From positions 248,001 to 312,000 of the forward strand of contig NZ_JAFCLG010000008.1 in NCBI RefSeq assembly GCF_018129685.1: 64,000 nt of DNA. Reading direction: 5' to 3'. The notes under the pieces were generated by a model, which did not search any database, had not been told where the DNA came from, and worked only from the letters and a program-made list of their open reading frames with translations. Positions within the stretch are counted from its first letter, which is position 1; every line of letters begins with the position of its first letter. The position numbers and the translations under genes were made by a program. Of the stretch, positions 45,702 to 54,477 are shown in pieces. This DNA comes from Bradyrhizobium manausense (GTDB lineage: Bacteria; Pseudomonadota; Alphaproteobacteria; Rhizobiales; Xanthobacteraceae).

Positions 45702-46880
45702 TCAGTCGCGCGCCAGACACATTGCGATACCCATGCCGCCGCCGATGCACAGCGTGGCAAGGCCCTTCTTCGAATCGCGCTTCTGCATTTCGTGCAGCAG
45801 CGTCACCAGCACGCGCGCGCCGGAGGCGCCGACCGGATGGCCGATCGCGATCGCGCCACCGTTCACGTTGACCTTGGACGTATCCCAGCCGAGATCCTTG
45901 TTCACCGCACAAGCCTGCGCCGCAAAAGCTTCGTTGGCTTCGATCAGGTCGAGATCGCCGACGCTCCAGCCGGCCTTCTTCAGCGCGGCGCGCGAGGCCG
46001 GGATCGGGCCCGAGCCCATGATCTTCGGATCGACGCCGGCCTGCGCCCAGGACACGATGCGCGCGAGCGGCTTCTTGCCTTCCTTGGCAGCCTGCTTGGC
46101 TGTCATCAGCACCACGGCGGCGGCGCCGTCATTGATGCCGGAAGCCGAGCCCGCGGTCACCGTGCCGTCCTTCTCGAAGGCAGGCTTGAGCTTGGCCATC
46201 GCGTCGAGCGTCGCACCGTGACGCGGATATTCGTCGGCGCTGACGACGACGTCGCCCTTGCGGGTCTTGATGGTGACGGGGACGATCTCGTCGTTGAACT
46301 TGCCGGCCTTCTGCGCCGCTTCAGCCTTCTGCTGCGAGGCGACCGCAAATTCGTCCTGCTGGGCGCGGGTGATCTGCCACTGCCGCGCGACGTTCTCGGC
46401 GGTGTTGCCCATGTGGTAGCCGTTGAAGGCATCCCACAGGCCGTCCTTGATCATGGTGTCGACGAACTCGACCGCGCCCATCTTGACGCCGCCGCGCAGA
46501 TACTGCGCGTGCGGGGCCATGCTCATGGATTCCTGGCCGCCGGCCACGACGATCTCGGAGTCGCCGTTGAGCAGCGCCTGATAGCCGAGCGCGACCGTGC
46601 GCAGGCCCGAGCCGCAAAGCTGGTTGACGCCCCAGGCAGGGCTCTCGACCGGAATACCGGCGGCAATCGAAGCCTGGCGCGCGGGGTTCTGGCCCTGAGC
46701 CGCGGTCAGGATCTGACCCATGATGACCTCCGAGACCCGGCCGGGCTCGATGCCACCGCGCTCCAGCGCGGCCTTGATGGCGACGGCGCCGAGGTCATGG
46801 GCGGGAAGGGTCGCGAAGGCTCCGTTGAAGCTTCCGACCGGGGTGCGGGCGGCGCTGACGATGACGACATCGTCTGACAT
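45702..46880 (-). CDS. phaA: Acetyl-CoA C-acetyltransferase (beta-ketothiolase)
   Basis: 392 residues. Condenses two acetyl-CoA to acetoacetyl-CoA. Cys89 (NQLCGSG), His in IGHPVGASG and Cys378 (LCIGGGMG) form the catalytic set. Two ATGs are possible: at 46886 the AGGAG abuts the codon, while at 46880 it is six bases away, so I use 46880. Divergent from phaR. First of the phaA/phaB pair. Confidence 0.97.
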   Translation of the reverse strand: MSDDVVIVSAARTPVGSFNGAFATLPAHDLGAVAIKAALERGGIEPGRVSEVIMGQILTAAQGQNPARQASIAAGIPVESPAWGVNQLCGSGLRTVALGYQALLNGDSEIVVAGGQESMSMAPHAQYLRGGVKMGAVEFVDTMIKDGLWDAFNGYHMGNTAENVARQWQITRAQQDEFAVASQQKAEAAQKAGKFNDEIVPVTIKTRKGDVVVSADEYPRHGATLDAMAKLKPAFEKDGTVTAGSASGINDGAAAVVLMTAKQAAKEGKKPLARIVSWAQAGVDPKIMGSGPIPASRAALKKAGWSVGDLDLIEANEAFAAQACAVNKDLGWDTSKVNVNGGAIAIGHPVGASGARVLVTLLHEMQKRDSKKGLATLCIGGGMGIAMCLARD

Positions 46881-47173
46881 GGGCATCTCCTGGGGCTTGA
46901 GGGTTCTAAGAGGGGGCGGGCGGGCGCGGGAAAGGGCCCGTCAGTCTCGTCCGGCATCCTGTTAACGTCGTTGAGGCATGTCAATGCCGCACCGCATTCA
47001 AAATGGCGTTCCTGGCGCTTTCGCGAGCAAGTATTTGCTGTGCAATTAACCGTGCCGCACAAAACGGTAGCGTGAGCCCGTTGAAAATGCTTATTTTGTT
47101 GCGTTGCGTACTCTTCCCGCCCTGCGGCATGGCCCGCCGGGTTCCCGTTCTCAGCGTTTGCAAGTGAGAGCCC
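46881..47173. promoter_or_regulatory. Divergent regulatory region of phaA and phaR
   Basis: 293 bases with A/T-rich patches near 47035-47110. It contains several TTGC/GCAA pentamers (TTTGCTGTGCAA near 47034, GTTGCGTTGCG near 47098). PhaR proteins of related bacteria bind TGC/GCA-rich sites near phasin and pha genes, so autoregulation here is plausible but unproven. No clear sigma70 promoter stands out. Confidence 0.45.
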
Positions 47174-47770
47174 ATGGCGAAATCAGACCAACCCACCACG
47201 ATCAAGAAATACGCGAACCGCCGGCTCTATAACACCGGAACGAGTACCTATGTGACGCTGGAAGACCTCGCCGCCATGGTCAAGGACGGCGAAGATTTCC
47301 TGGTCTACGACGCCAAGACCGGCGACGACATCACCCGCTCAGTGCTCGCCCAGATCATCTTCGAGCAGGAGAACAAGGCCGGCCAGAATCTGTTGCCGAC
47401 CACCTTCCTGCGCCAGCTCATCCGCTTCTATGGCGACAGCATGCAGATGGTGGTGCCGAAATATCTCGAGCAGGCCATCGCGTCGCTGACCCAGGAGCAG
47501 GAGAAGTTCCGCAAGCAGATCGCCAACACGCTGTCCGGCACGCCCTTCGCGCCGCTGGAGGAGCAGGTTCGCCGCAACATGGAGCTGTTCCAGCAGACCT
47601 TCTCGATGTTCAAGCCGTTTGTCCCCACCGCGGGCCGCCCGGCGGGCACGCCGGAGCCAGAACCCGACGCCAGCGCGGAACCGGCCAAGGACACCAACAT
47701 CGACGACCTGCGCCAGCAGATGAAGGACATGCAGGAACGCCTCGAGCGGATGTCGAAGAAGGACGAGTAA
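47174..47770 (+). CDS. phaR: Polyhydroxyalkanoate synthesis repressor PhaR
   Basis: 198 residues. Represses phasin and pha genes and binds nascent PHB. N-terminal DNA-binding PHB/PHA accumulation domain with TIKKYANRRLYNTGTSTYV and DFLVYDAKTGDDITRSVLAQIIFEQE, then a polymer-binding middle (TTFLRQLIRFYGDSMQ) and a coiled C-terminus (LRQQMKDMQERLERM). The phaR/phaA/phaB grouping is standard in Bradyrhizobium; phaC is elsewhere. Confidence 0.96.
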   Translation: MAKSDQPTTIKKYANRRLYNTGTSTYVTLEDLAAMVKDGEDFLVYDAKTGDDITRSVLAQIIFEQENKAGQNLLPTTFLRQLIRFYGDSMQMVVPKYLEQAIASLTQEQEKFRKQIANTLSGTPFAPLEEQVRRNMELFQQTFSMFKPFVPTAGRPAGTPEPEPDASAEPAKDTNIDDLRQQMKDMQERLERMSKKDE

Positions 47771-47867
47771 GTCTTTCGATCCTGCCGGTGCGCCCGCACG
47801 CGGCGGGCGCGCGAACGACGATGATCGCCAGTTGCGTGCTGCCATCCCGGCCAAAGCCGGAGCCGCC

Positions 47868-48482
47868 ATGTCCGACCGCACCACGCATTGGGACAATGTC
47901 TACGCCACCAAGGGCGAAGCCGAGGTCAGCTGGTTTCAGCACAGCCCGACGATCTCGCTCGATATGATTCGTGCGGCCGAGCCGGGTCCTGGCGCGGCCA
48001 TCATCGATATCGGCGGCGGCGCGTCGCGGCTGGTCGATGCGCTGCTGCAAGGCGGATATCGCAACATCGCGGTGCTGGACCTCTCCGCCAATGCGCTCGA
48101 GGCGGCGAAGCAGCGAATCGGTGCGGCCGCCTCAACGGTCGACTGGATCGTTGCCGACGCCACCACATGGCGGCCGGCGCAGACCTACGACGTCTGGCAC
48201 GATCGCGCCGCGTTTCACTTCCTGACCGATCCGCGCGACCGGGCTGCCTATGTCGAGCGCCTGCGGTCGGCGGTAGCGCCAAGCGGACATGTCATCATCG
48301 CGACGTTCGCACCCGATGGTCCGGAAAAATGCAGCGGGCTGCCGGTGCAGCGGCATGACAGCGCGAGCCTTTCAAGCGAGCTCGGGCCGGAGTTCGAACT
48401 GGTCGAGACGCGGAACGAAATGCACCGCACGCCGTGGCATTCGACACAGGCGTTTCGGTTCAGCCGGTTTCGGCGACGTTAG
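47868..48482 (+). CDS. Class I SAM-dependent methyltransferase
   Basis: 204 residues from the ATG at 47868 (MSDRTTHWDNVY); an open frame with an ATG at 47832 would add 12. SAM motif AIIDIGGGASRLVDALL, IAVLDLSANALEAAKQRI, and DVWHDRAAFHFLTD. Resembles small thiopurine-like or tellurite-resistance-like methyltransferases, with the WHDRAAFHFL hallmark. Substrate unknown. It follows phaR by about 100 bases. Confidence 0.88.
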   Translation: MSDRTTHWDNVYATKGEAEVSWFQHSPTISLDMIRAAEPGPGAAIIDIGGGASRLVDALLQGGYRNIAVLDLSANALEAAKQRIGAAASTVDWIVADATTWRPAQTYDVWHDRAAFHFLTDPRDRAAYVERLRSAVAPSGHVIIATFAPDGPEKCSGLPVQRHDSASLSSELGPEFELVETRNEMHRTPWHSTQAFRFSRFRRR

Positions 48483-48490
48483 AAGCAGGT

Positions 48491-48591
48491 GTCATGCCCC
48501 GGCTTGACCGGGGCATCCAGTACGCCGCGGCCCATCGAGAACCACAACTGCCTCTGGAATACTGGATCGCCCGATCAAGTCGGGCGATGAC
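48491..48591. repeat. Dispersed palindromic repeat, family B (diverged)
   Basis: GTCATGCCCCGGCTTGACCG ... CCCGATCAAGTCGGGCGATGAC. Outer arms are less alike than in the other copies; an inner CCAGTA/TACTGG pair is kept. It separates the convergent methyltransferase and aminotransferase genes. Confidence 0.7.
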
Positions 48592-48639
48592 AGCGGGGTA
48601 CTTGGCGCGCATGCGCTCGCAATGACAGCGGCGCGCCGC

Positions 48640-49527
48640 CTACGCGGCCAGCTTCACCGCATGCGCAAAATCCCAATAGAGTTTTCGCGCCTTGGTATAG
48701 AGCGGGCCCGGTTTGAGGTCCCGCTCGTCGATGCGGATCACGGGCGCAACCTTGGCAAAATTGCCGGTGGAGAAGATTTCGTCGGCAGCGAGGAAATCTG
48801 CATAGCGCAGGGTCTTCTCGATGACGGTGACGCCGTCGCTGCGAAGCAGGCTGATGACGCGCTGGCGCGTGATGCCGTTGAGGAAGGTGCCGTTCGGCAC
48901 CGGCGTGAAGACGACGCCGTCTTTCGCCATGAATACGTTGGAATTGCCGAACTCGGCGACGTTGCCGAGCATGTCGAGCATCAGCGCGTTTTGGAAGCCG
49001 CGCGAGGCCGCTTCCGCGAGCGCGCGCGAATTGTTCGGATAGAGACAGGCGGCCTTGGCCTCGACCGGCGCGCATTCGGCAGTCGGCCTGCGGAACGGCG
49101 ACAGCGTGATCGCATTGCCTGTGGGTTTCGGCATCGGCGCCTCGTAGATGCACAGGCACCAGTTCGTCGTCTCGGGGTCGAACAGCACGCCGCCGCCGGC
49201 CCCGTTCTGCGCCCAATACATCGGTCGGACATAGAGCTCGGCATTCGGCGCGAAACGCGCGATGCCTTCCTTGGCCAGCGTCATCCAGGTGCCGGCATCG
49301 ACCACCGGCTTCAGGCCAAAACTGATCGCGGATTGATTGGCGCGGGCGAGGTGGCGATCGAGATCGGGCGCGACGCCTTCGAATGCGCGCGCACCGTCGA
49401 ACACCACCGAGCCGAGCCAGGCCGCATGTGTACGCGGCCCCATGATCGGCACATTGCCATCGTGCCATTTGCCTTCGAAGAAGGTCCAGCTCGGCGAATA
49501 TTCGATCGGCTTCTTGATCTCGGCCAT
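48640..49527 (-). CDS. Branched-chain amino acid aminotransferase (class IV)
   Basis: 295 residues from the ATG at 49527, where GGGGAGG stands seven bases upstream; a longer frame to 49602 is less likely. PLP fold type IV: SVVFDGARAFEG, ELYVRPMYWAQ, VEAKAACLYPNN with the PLP lysine, and NVAEFGNSNVFM. Probably transaminates Ile/Leu/Val; D-amino acid or 4-amino-4-deoxychorismate activity cannot be excluded. Confidence 0.9.
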   Translation of the reverse strand: MAEIKKPIEYSPSWTFFEGKWHDGNVPIMGPRTHAAWLGSVVFDGARAFEGVAPDLDRHLARANQSAISFGLKPVVDAGTWMTLAKEGIARFAPNAELYVRPMYWAQNGAGGGVLFDPETTNWCLCIYEAPMPKPTGNAITLSPFRRPTAECAPVEAKAACLYPNNSRALAEAASRGFQNALMLDMLGNVAEFGNSNVFMAKDGVVFTPVPNGTFLNGITRQRVISLLRSDGVTVIEKTLRYADFLAADEIFSTGNFAKVAPVIRIDERDLKPGPLYTKARKLYWDFAHAVKLAA

Positions 49528-49678
49528 GTCGGGCCTCCCCTCGAAAAATATCCGGGCACTATTGTCCCAATTTCTAAACGATTTGCTGAGGTGAAGCATC
49601 AACTCTCGCCCCGAACGCAGATCGAGACAATTGCGCCACCAAACCGGCTATAATGGCCGGCACGTCACGGAGTTTCCC

Positions 49679-50614
49679 ATGCCGCTCGATCCACTCGCGA
49701 AGCGCTTGTTGACCATGATGGCCGCAGCGGCGCCGCAGGCGCGGAGCCGGCCGAGCGTCGAGGCGCGGCGGCAATCGCTGGCGAAGCTGATGCAGTTCGC
49801 GCGGGCGGAGGCGCCTGACGTGATGGCGTCCGACGGCGTGCTGCCTGGTCCGGGCGGCGAGCTGCCCTATCGGCTCTATTCGCCGGCGTCCGCCGGCGAG
49901 CGCGCGCCGGGCTTCGTGTTCTTTCACGGCGGCGGGCTCGTGGCCGGCAGCGTTGCCACGCATGACCGCATCGCCGCTGCGCTCGCCCATGCGAGCGGGT
50001 GTCGCCTCGTCTCGGTCGATTATCGCCTTGCGCCCGAGCATAAATATCCTGCCGCTGTCGACGATGCGATCGCGGCGACCGAATGGGTCGCGCGTGAAGC
50101 ATCCTCAATTGGCATCGACGCCGAGCGTCTCGTGGTCGGCGGCGATTCCGCCGGGGCCACTTTGGCGGCAATCGTGTGCCAGGAGGCCGCGCAGAGCGCC
50201 GGACTCTCCATCGTCGCACAATGCCTGATCTGTCCGGTGCTGGATTTCGAGGAAACTTCGCCCTCACGCGAGGCCTTCGCGGAGGGACATCTGATCGACC
50301 GCGTCACCATTGAGGCGGATCTCGCCGACTATTTGCCCGAGGGGCTGGATGCCGCCGATCCCCGCATCTCGCCGCTGCGCGCGACGCGTCTGGCAGGCCT
50401 TCCGACCGCGATCATCCACACCGCCGAGTTCGACCCGATGCGCGACGAGGGCAACGCCTATGCGCGCAAGCTGCTCGCCGCGGGCGTCGCGGTCGAGCAC
50501 GTCTGCCACGACGGCATGGTCCACAATTTCCACGCCATGGGCGCGATCCTGCCGCAGGCGCAGCTGGTGCTGTCGCAGATCGGCGAGCAGCTGCGGCGCG
50601 CGGTGAAGCGGTAA
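49679..50614 (+). CDS. Alpha/beta hydrolase, HSL (hormone-sensitive lipase) family
   Basis: 311 residues with CGGAG before the ATG at 49679. Oxyanion-hole HGGG in FVFFHGGGLVAGS, nucleophile Ser in GGDSAGATLA, and late Asp (EFDPMRDEG) and His (DGMVHNFHAMG) complete an esterase triad. Acts on short-chain esters; substrate unknown. Divergent from the aminotransferase. Confidence 0.93.
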   Translation: MPLDPLAKRLLTMMAAAAPQARSRPSVEARRQSLAKLMQFARAEAPDVMASDGVLPGPGGELPYRLYSPASAGERAPGFVFFHGGGLVAGSVATHDRIAAALAHASGCRLVSVDYRLAPEHKYPAAVDDAIAATEWVAREASSIGIDAERLVVGGDSAGATLAAIVCQEAAQSAGLSIVAQCLICPVLDFEETSPSREAFAEGHLIDRVTIEADLADYLPEGLDAADPRISPLRATRLAGLPTAIIHTAEFDPMRDEGNAYARKLLAAGVAVEHVCHDGMVHNFHAMGAILPQAQLVLSQIGEQLRRAVKR

Positions 50615-50860
50615 TCACACGCGCGCGTCAAGCACGGCCCTCGCCGCGGTGACGTAGTCAGGCCAGTGCGCCTCTGCGTAAAGTTCAGCGTGCCGTGCAC
50701 AGGCGGCATCCGGAGCATGGGCCGCGGCGATCATGCGCGCGAAGCGCTCTTCGGCGACGGTGGCGTCACCGACGGCCGGCGCCGGCGCAGCGGCCACGGC
50801 GGTCGGAGCCACGGCAAGCCCGGCCAGACCAGTCAGCAGGGTGCGGCGTGACGTGTTCAT
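50615..50860 (-). CDS. Small exported protein of unknown function
   Basis: 81 residues from the ATG at 50860, preceded by GAGAA. The N-terminus NTSRRTLLTGLAGLAVAPTAVAAA is a twin-arginine-like or Sec signal, cut near residue 26. The mature part is Ala-rich with two Cys-free helices around HAPDAACARHAELYAEAHWPDY. Immediately convergent with the hydrolase. I recognise no family. Confidence 0.6.
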   Translation of the reverse strand: MNTSRRTLLTGLAGLAVAPTAVAAAPAPAVGDATVAEERFARMIAAAHAPDAACARHAELYAEAHWPDYVTAARAVLDARV

Positions 50861-50969
50861 GGCTGTCGTTCTCCATTGTCCTGCGAGCATTGTGGCGGGC
50901 GAGTATGTCAGTGCGATCACGGCAGGGTAACCGGGCAAACCCACATCGTCCATGGCCCGCAGATAGGCC

Positions 50970-51944
50970 TTGACCCCACGAACCATCACGTCCCATCTAG
51001 CGAGCGGTTCCGTCACCAACTGCCACGCGTCGGATTGTCACGTGTCCCATCACGGCCCAATTTATCGTCCGGCCTGGCGCACGATCGCGATCGGACTGCT
51101 TTGTCTGGCGACTTCGACGGGCGGGGCCTCCGCCGCCGAGGAGGAGGACTCACCGGCAAAGCCCGTCGTCCCGAACGTCTATCTCGATCTCCGCACGACC
51201 TATGCCACGATCCCCGCGGGCACGCTCGGACTCGGCTTCGGCAACACCTCGCTTTCGGCCGCGTTTGAAGCACTGGCGACACAGCGCGGCGCGACCTTGC
51301 CGAACGGCTTGCCGGCCGCAAAATCGATCGCCGTCGACCTGCCGCTGACGGTCGATGTCAGCGATCGCGTGTCGCTCTATGGCGGCGTGTCAGGCTCGAC
51401 AACGGATATCGGCGGCGGCTGGTCGAGTTTCGACATCACGAGCTGGAACATCGGCGTGCAGGCCGATCTCTACCAGCAGAATGGCGGCAAGATCCCGACG
51501 ATCAGGCTGCAATCGACCCTGACGCAATCCGTGCCGAACGCGCCGGGCATGACGAATTCGTTCAACAACATCCTGGAATTCGACTACGCACTGGACGAGG
51601 ACGAGACGCGGGGCTGGCTTGCCGGCGTGCAATATACCCATACCGACATTGCCAGCCAGCTCGCCCGGCTCAAGCCGAACACGATTCTCTACGCCGGCGG
51701 CTATTATCAATGGCCGAGCAACTGGAAGTTCACGGGACGGTTGGGCATGCAGTCGTTCGGCGGCGCGCAGCTCGCGGGCCGGACGCTGGCCGAGGCCTTC
51801 ACCCAGCCGATCCTGCGTCTCGACCTCGACCGTATGGACGACAACGACAACCGTCTGTTCGGCATCACCGCGCAGATCGCGTGGATGCCGAAACCATCCT
51901 ACCAGCTCACGCTGCGCACGCCGCTTTATGCCATGCGCAACTAG
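50970..51944 (+). CDS. Probable outer-membrane beta-barrel protein
   Basis: 324 residues from a TTG at 50970; a GTG at 51042 would give a tidier signal peptide (WRTIAIGLLCLATSTGGASA) and is a strong alternative. The mature sequence alternates polar and hydrophobic residues in strand-like runs (VSLYGGVSGSTTDIGG, WNIGVQADLYQQ, TILYAGGYYQWPS) and ends in an aromatic-poor TPLYAMRN. I infer a barrel of the meta-pathway or opacity type without a named family. Confidence 0.65.
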   Translation: MTPRTITSHLASGSVTNCHASDCHVSHHGPIYRPAWRTIAIGLLCLATSTGGASAAEEEDSPAKPVVPNVYLDLRTTYATIPAGTLGLGFGNTSLSAAFEALATQRGATLPNGLPAAKSIAVDLPLTVDVSDRVSLYGGVSGSTTDIGGGWSSFDITSWNIGVQADLYQQNGGKIPTIRLQSTLTQSVPNAPGMTNSFNNILEFDYALDEDETRGWLAGVQYTHTDIASQLARLKPNTILYAGGYYQWPSNWKFTGRLGMQSFGGAQLAGRTLAEAFTQPILRLDLDRMDDNDNRLFGITAQIAWMPKPSYQLTLRTPLYAMRN

Positions 51945-52510
51945 CTTGCGCTATCCGGCACAGGCACGTCGAACGTGTTGAGCGTGACCGAGACCATGCA
52001 GTAAACGCCGACGAGATAGGACAGCTCGGCCGCGCCGTGCTCGCCGAATTCCTTGACCGCAGCCCGATAGGTCAGCTCGGGCAGCACGCCGCCGCTCACA
52101 AGTGCAGACGCCATGTCATAGGCAACCGCTTCCTGTTTTGTGAGATCGACCGGCCGTTGCCCGGCGACAATGGTCGCGAGCTTCTCGTCGGAGAGGCCGC
52201 GCTGCTCGGCGACCAGCACATGGGCATAGAGCTCGTAGCCGGAGCGGAAATGCGAGCCGGTGACGAGAATTGCGACCTCGCGCACCGGCGCCGGCAACAG
52301 CGGGTTCGATGCGATCGCCTTGACCAGCTCCCAGACCGGCTTGCCGAAGCGCGGCTCGCGGATCCAGGGATTCCAGGGGCCAAGCAGCGCGCCATCGTCG
52401 CGCATGTTCACGAACCCCTTGAAGTGGTCCTTGATGCCGGCCTGCATGTCGGCATAGAGCGGCTTCTGTTCGTCGCTGAGTTCTTTCGGATCGAGAATGG
52501 GAAGGCGCAC
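51941..52510 (-). CDS. Carboxymuconolactone decarboxylase-family protein
   Basis: 189 residues from the GTG at 52510, which has GAGGAG nine bases upstream; an open frame reaches 52609. AhpD-like fold with REVAILVTGSHFRSGYELYAHVLVAE and EFGEHGAAELSYLVGVYCMVS. The CxxC of AhpD peroxidases is absent, so it is closer to decarboxylase-like members. Ends overlap the barrel protein's stop by four bases. Confidence 0.87.
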   Translation of the reverse strand: MRLPILDPKELSDEQKPLYADMQAGIKDHFKGFVNMRDDGALLGPWNPWIREPRFGKPVWELVKAIASNPLLPAPVREVAILVTGSHFRSGYELYAHVLVAEQRGLSDEKLATIVAGQRPVDLTKQEAVAYDMASALVSGGVLPELTYRAAVKEFGEHGAAELSYLVGVYCMVSVTLNTFDVPVPDSAS

Positions 52511-52627
52511 GGTGTGGATCTCCTCGCTGAGAGGAGGCGAGGCTCGCTTGCGTGCGCGCGCATGGCAAGTGAAGTTGCCGTGACGGTCGTGCGAATTCGC
52601 AAGCGACATCGACGCCGAGGTGACAAC

Positions 52628-53092
52628 TCAAAACTCCAATGGCGCGTTGTCGACGACTTCCTTCATCACGAAGAAGGTGCGGGTCTGTCGCACGCCGGGC
52701 AGCGCGATCAGCAGTTCGCCGTGGATGCGGTTGAAGTCGTCCATGTCGCCGACGCGGATCTTGAGGAAATAGTCGAAATCGCCGGCAACCAGATGGCAGT
52801 CGAGCACGACCTTGAGCTTTGCGATCGCCTGCTCGAACGCCGCGAAGCTCTCCGGCGTCGAGCGGTCGAGCACGACGCCGACCATCACCAGCGTGCCCTT
52901 GGCCACCTTCTTCGGGGCGACGATGGCGCGGACGGCGGCGATAAACCCGTCCTCGAACAGTCGCTGGGTGCGGCGGTGGCAGGTGGCGGGGCTGATCGCG
53001 ACCGTTTCGGCCAGTTCGGCGTTGCTGAGCCGGCCGTTATTCTGCAGCAATCTCAACATCTTGAGGTCGATACGATCGAGCCGCCCAGACAT
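52628..53092 (-). CDS. acdR: Lrp/AsnC-type regulator, probably AcdR
   Basis: 154 residues from the ATG at 53092. HTH (about 8-55, LDRIDLKMLRLLQNNGRLSNAELAETVAIS with TCHRRTQRL recognition helix) and a C-terminal RAM/ligand domain (DFDYFLKIRVGDMDDFNRI). Divergent from acdS by 160 bases, the arrangement seen for the ACC deaminase regulator AcdR in rhizobia and pseudomonads. The gene name rests on that context. Confidence 0.88.
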   Translation of the reverse strand: MSGRLDRIDLKMLRLLQNNGRLSNAELAETVAISPATCHRRTQRLFEDGFIAAVRAIVAPKKVAKGTLVMVGVVLDRSTPESFAAFEQAIAKLKVVLDCHLVAGDFDYFLKIRVGDMDDFNRIHGELLIALPGVRQTRTFFVMKEVVDNAPLEF

Positions 53093-53252
53093 GGAAGGAC
53101 CTTCCGTATAATGGGATCTTATCGGAAGAATTATCAGCTTTATTGGCAATATGTGCAAGTTTACGTGCAACACAGGCGCAATATTCGAGAGCACCTTTTT
53201 GCGGCGCGATGATAGCCACATCCCAGACGCCAACGCCATCAGGGATGATCCC
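53093..53252. promoter_or_regulatory. acdR/acdS divergent regulatory region
   Basis: 160 A/T-richer bases. Next to the acdR ATG lie GGAAGG-A-CCTTCC (53093-53105) and CTTCCG ... CGGAAG (53101-53128), an overlapping set of GGAAG half-sites that could be Lrp-type operators. Further on is TTGGCAATATGTGCAAG, which is not a proper sigma54 site because the GG-GC spacing is eight, not ten. Confidence 0.5.
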
Positions 53253-54269
53253 ATGAACCTGGACAAATTCGCGCGCTATCCGCTGACCTTCGGCCCCACG
53301 CCCATCGAGAAGCTGGAGCGGCTGTCAAAGCATCTCGGCGGCAATGTCGAGATCTATGCCAAGCGCGAGGACTGCAATTCGGGCCTCGCCTATGGCGGCA
53401 ACAAGCTGCGCAAGCTCGAATACATCGTCCCGGATGCGATCGCCTCCAACGCCGACACGCTGGTCTCGATCGGCGGCGTGCAATCCAACCACACCCGCAT
53501 GATCGCCGCGGTCGCGGCCAAGATCGGCATGAAGTGCCGCCTCGTGCAGGAAGCTTGGGTGCCGCACGAGGATGCCGTCTATGACCGCGTCGGCAACATC
53601 ATGCTCTCGCGCATCATGGGTGCCGACGTGCGCCTGGTCGACGACGGCTTCGACATCGGCATCCGCAAGAGCTGGGAGCAGGCGATCGAGGATGTGAAGG
53701 CGTCGGGCGGCAAGCCCTACGCAATTCCGGCGGGCGCCTCCGTGCACAAATATGGCGGGCTCGGCTATGTCGGTTTTGCCGAGGAGGTGCGCAAGCAGGA
53801 GAAAGAGCTCGGCTTCAAGTTCGACTACATCATCGTCTGCACAGTGACGGGCTCGACCCACGCCGGCATGCTGGTTGGTTTCGCGGCGGACGGCCGGGCG
53901 AGAAAGGTGATCGGCATCGATGCCTCCTTCACGCCCGATCAAACCAAGGCGCAGGTGCTGTCGATTGCGCGGAACACCGCGCAACTCGTCGAACTCGGTC
54001 AAGACATCGTTGCAGACGACGTCGTGCTGATCGAGGACTACGCCTATCCCGCCTATGGCGTGCCGTCGGAAGAAACCAAGGAAGCGATCCGCCTCACCGC
54101 ACGGCTGGAGGCGATGATCACCGACCCCGTCTATGAAGGCAAATCGATGCAGGGCCTGATCGACCTGGTGAAGAAGAACCATTTCGAGAAGGGCGCGAAG
54201 ATCCTCTACGCCCATCTCGGCGGTGCCCCGGCGCTGAACGGCTATGGGTACGCGTTCCGGAACGGGTGA
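53253..54269 (+). CDS. acdS: 1-aminocyclopropane-1-carboxylate deaminase
   Basis: 338 residues. Splits ACC, the plant ethylene precursor, into ammonia and 2-oxobutanoate, a plant-association trait. Residue numbers match the studied Pseudomonas enzymes: PLP Lys51 (GGNKLRKLEY), Ser78 (GVQSNHT), Tyr294-Glu295 (DPVYEGKS) and Leu322 (YAHLGG). Glu295 and Leu322 separate true ACC deaminase from D-cysteine desulfhydrase, so I am confident of the activity. Start chosen at the MNLDKFARYPLTFGPTP family N-terminus. Confidence 0.97.
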   Translation: MNLDKFARYPLTFGPTPIEKLERLSKHLGGNVEIYAKREDCNSGLAYGGNKLRKLEYIVPDAIASNADTLVSIGGVQSNHTRMIAAVAAKIGMKCRLVQEAWVPHEDAVYDRVGNIMLSRIMGADVRLVDDGFDIGIRKSWEQAIEDVKASGGKPYAIPAGASVHKYGGLGYVGFAEEVRKQEKELGFKFDYIIVCTVTGSTHAGMLVGFAADGRARKVIGIDASFTPDQTKAQVLSIARNTAQLVELGQDIVADDVVLIEDYAYPAYGVPSEETKEAIRLTARLEAMITDPVYEGKSMQGLIDLVKKNHFEKGAKILYAHLGGAPALNGYGYAFRNG

Positions 54270-54300
54270 GAGGCGCTGCTCGGGCCGCATAAAACCGTCT

Positions 54301-54438
54301 GTCGTCCCGGCGAAGGCCGCGACCCATCACCCCAGGCAGTCGTTTGGCGAAGACTTGCGGTTCGGTACGTCTACCGATCGCAACCGATAGATCACGCGGT
54401 ATGGATCCCGGATCTGCGCTCCGCTTGTCCGGGATGAC
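54301..54438. repeat. Dispersed palindromic repeat, family A (partly degenerate)
   Basis: Left arm GTCGTCCCGGCGAAGGCCGC is intact; the right arm is replaced by ATCCCGGATCTGCG ... TGTCCGGGATGAC. The core keeps GGCGAAGACT and GATCACGCGGTATG, shared with the 5510 and 32029 copies. It lies between convergent acdS and recQ. Confidence 0.75.
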
Positions 54439-54477
54439 GATGTGGAGAGAGTGCGGCGCGCTAACAGGCGCCCCGCC

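Noticed and set aside
53130..53170. Sigma54 promoter for acdS
   Set aside because: TTGGCAATATGTGC has eight bases between GG and GC; a working -24/-12 needs ten.
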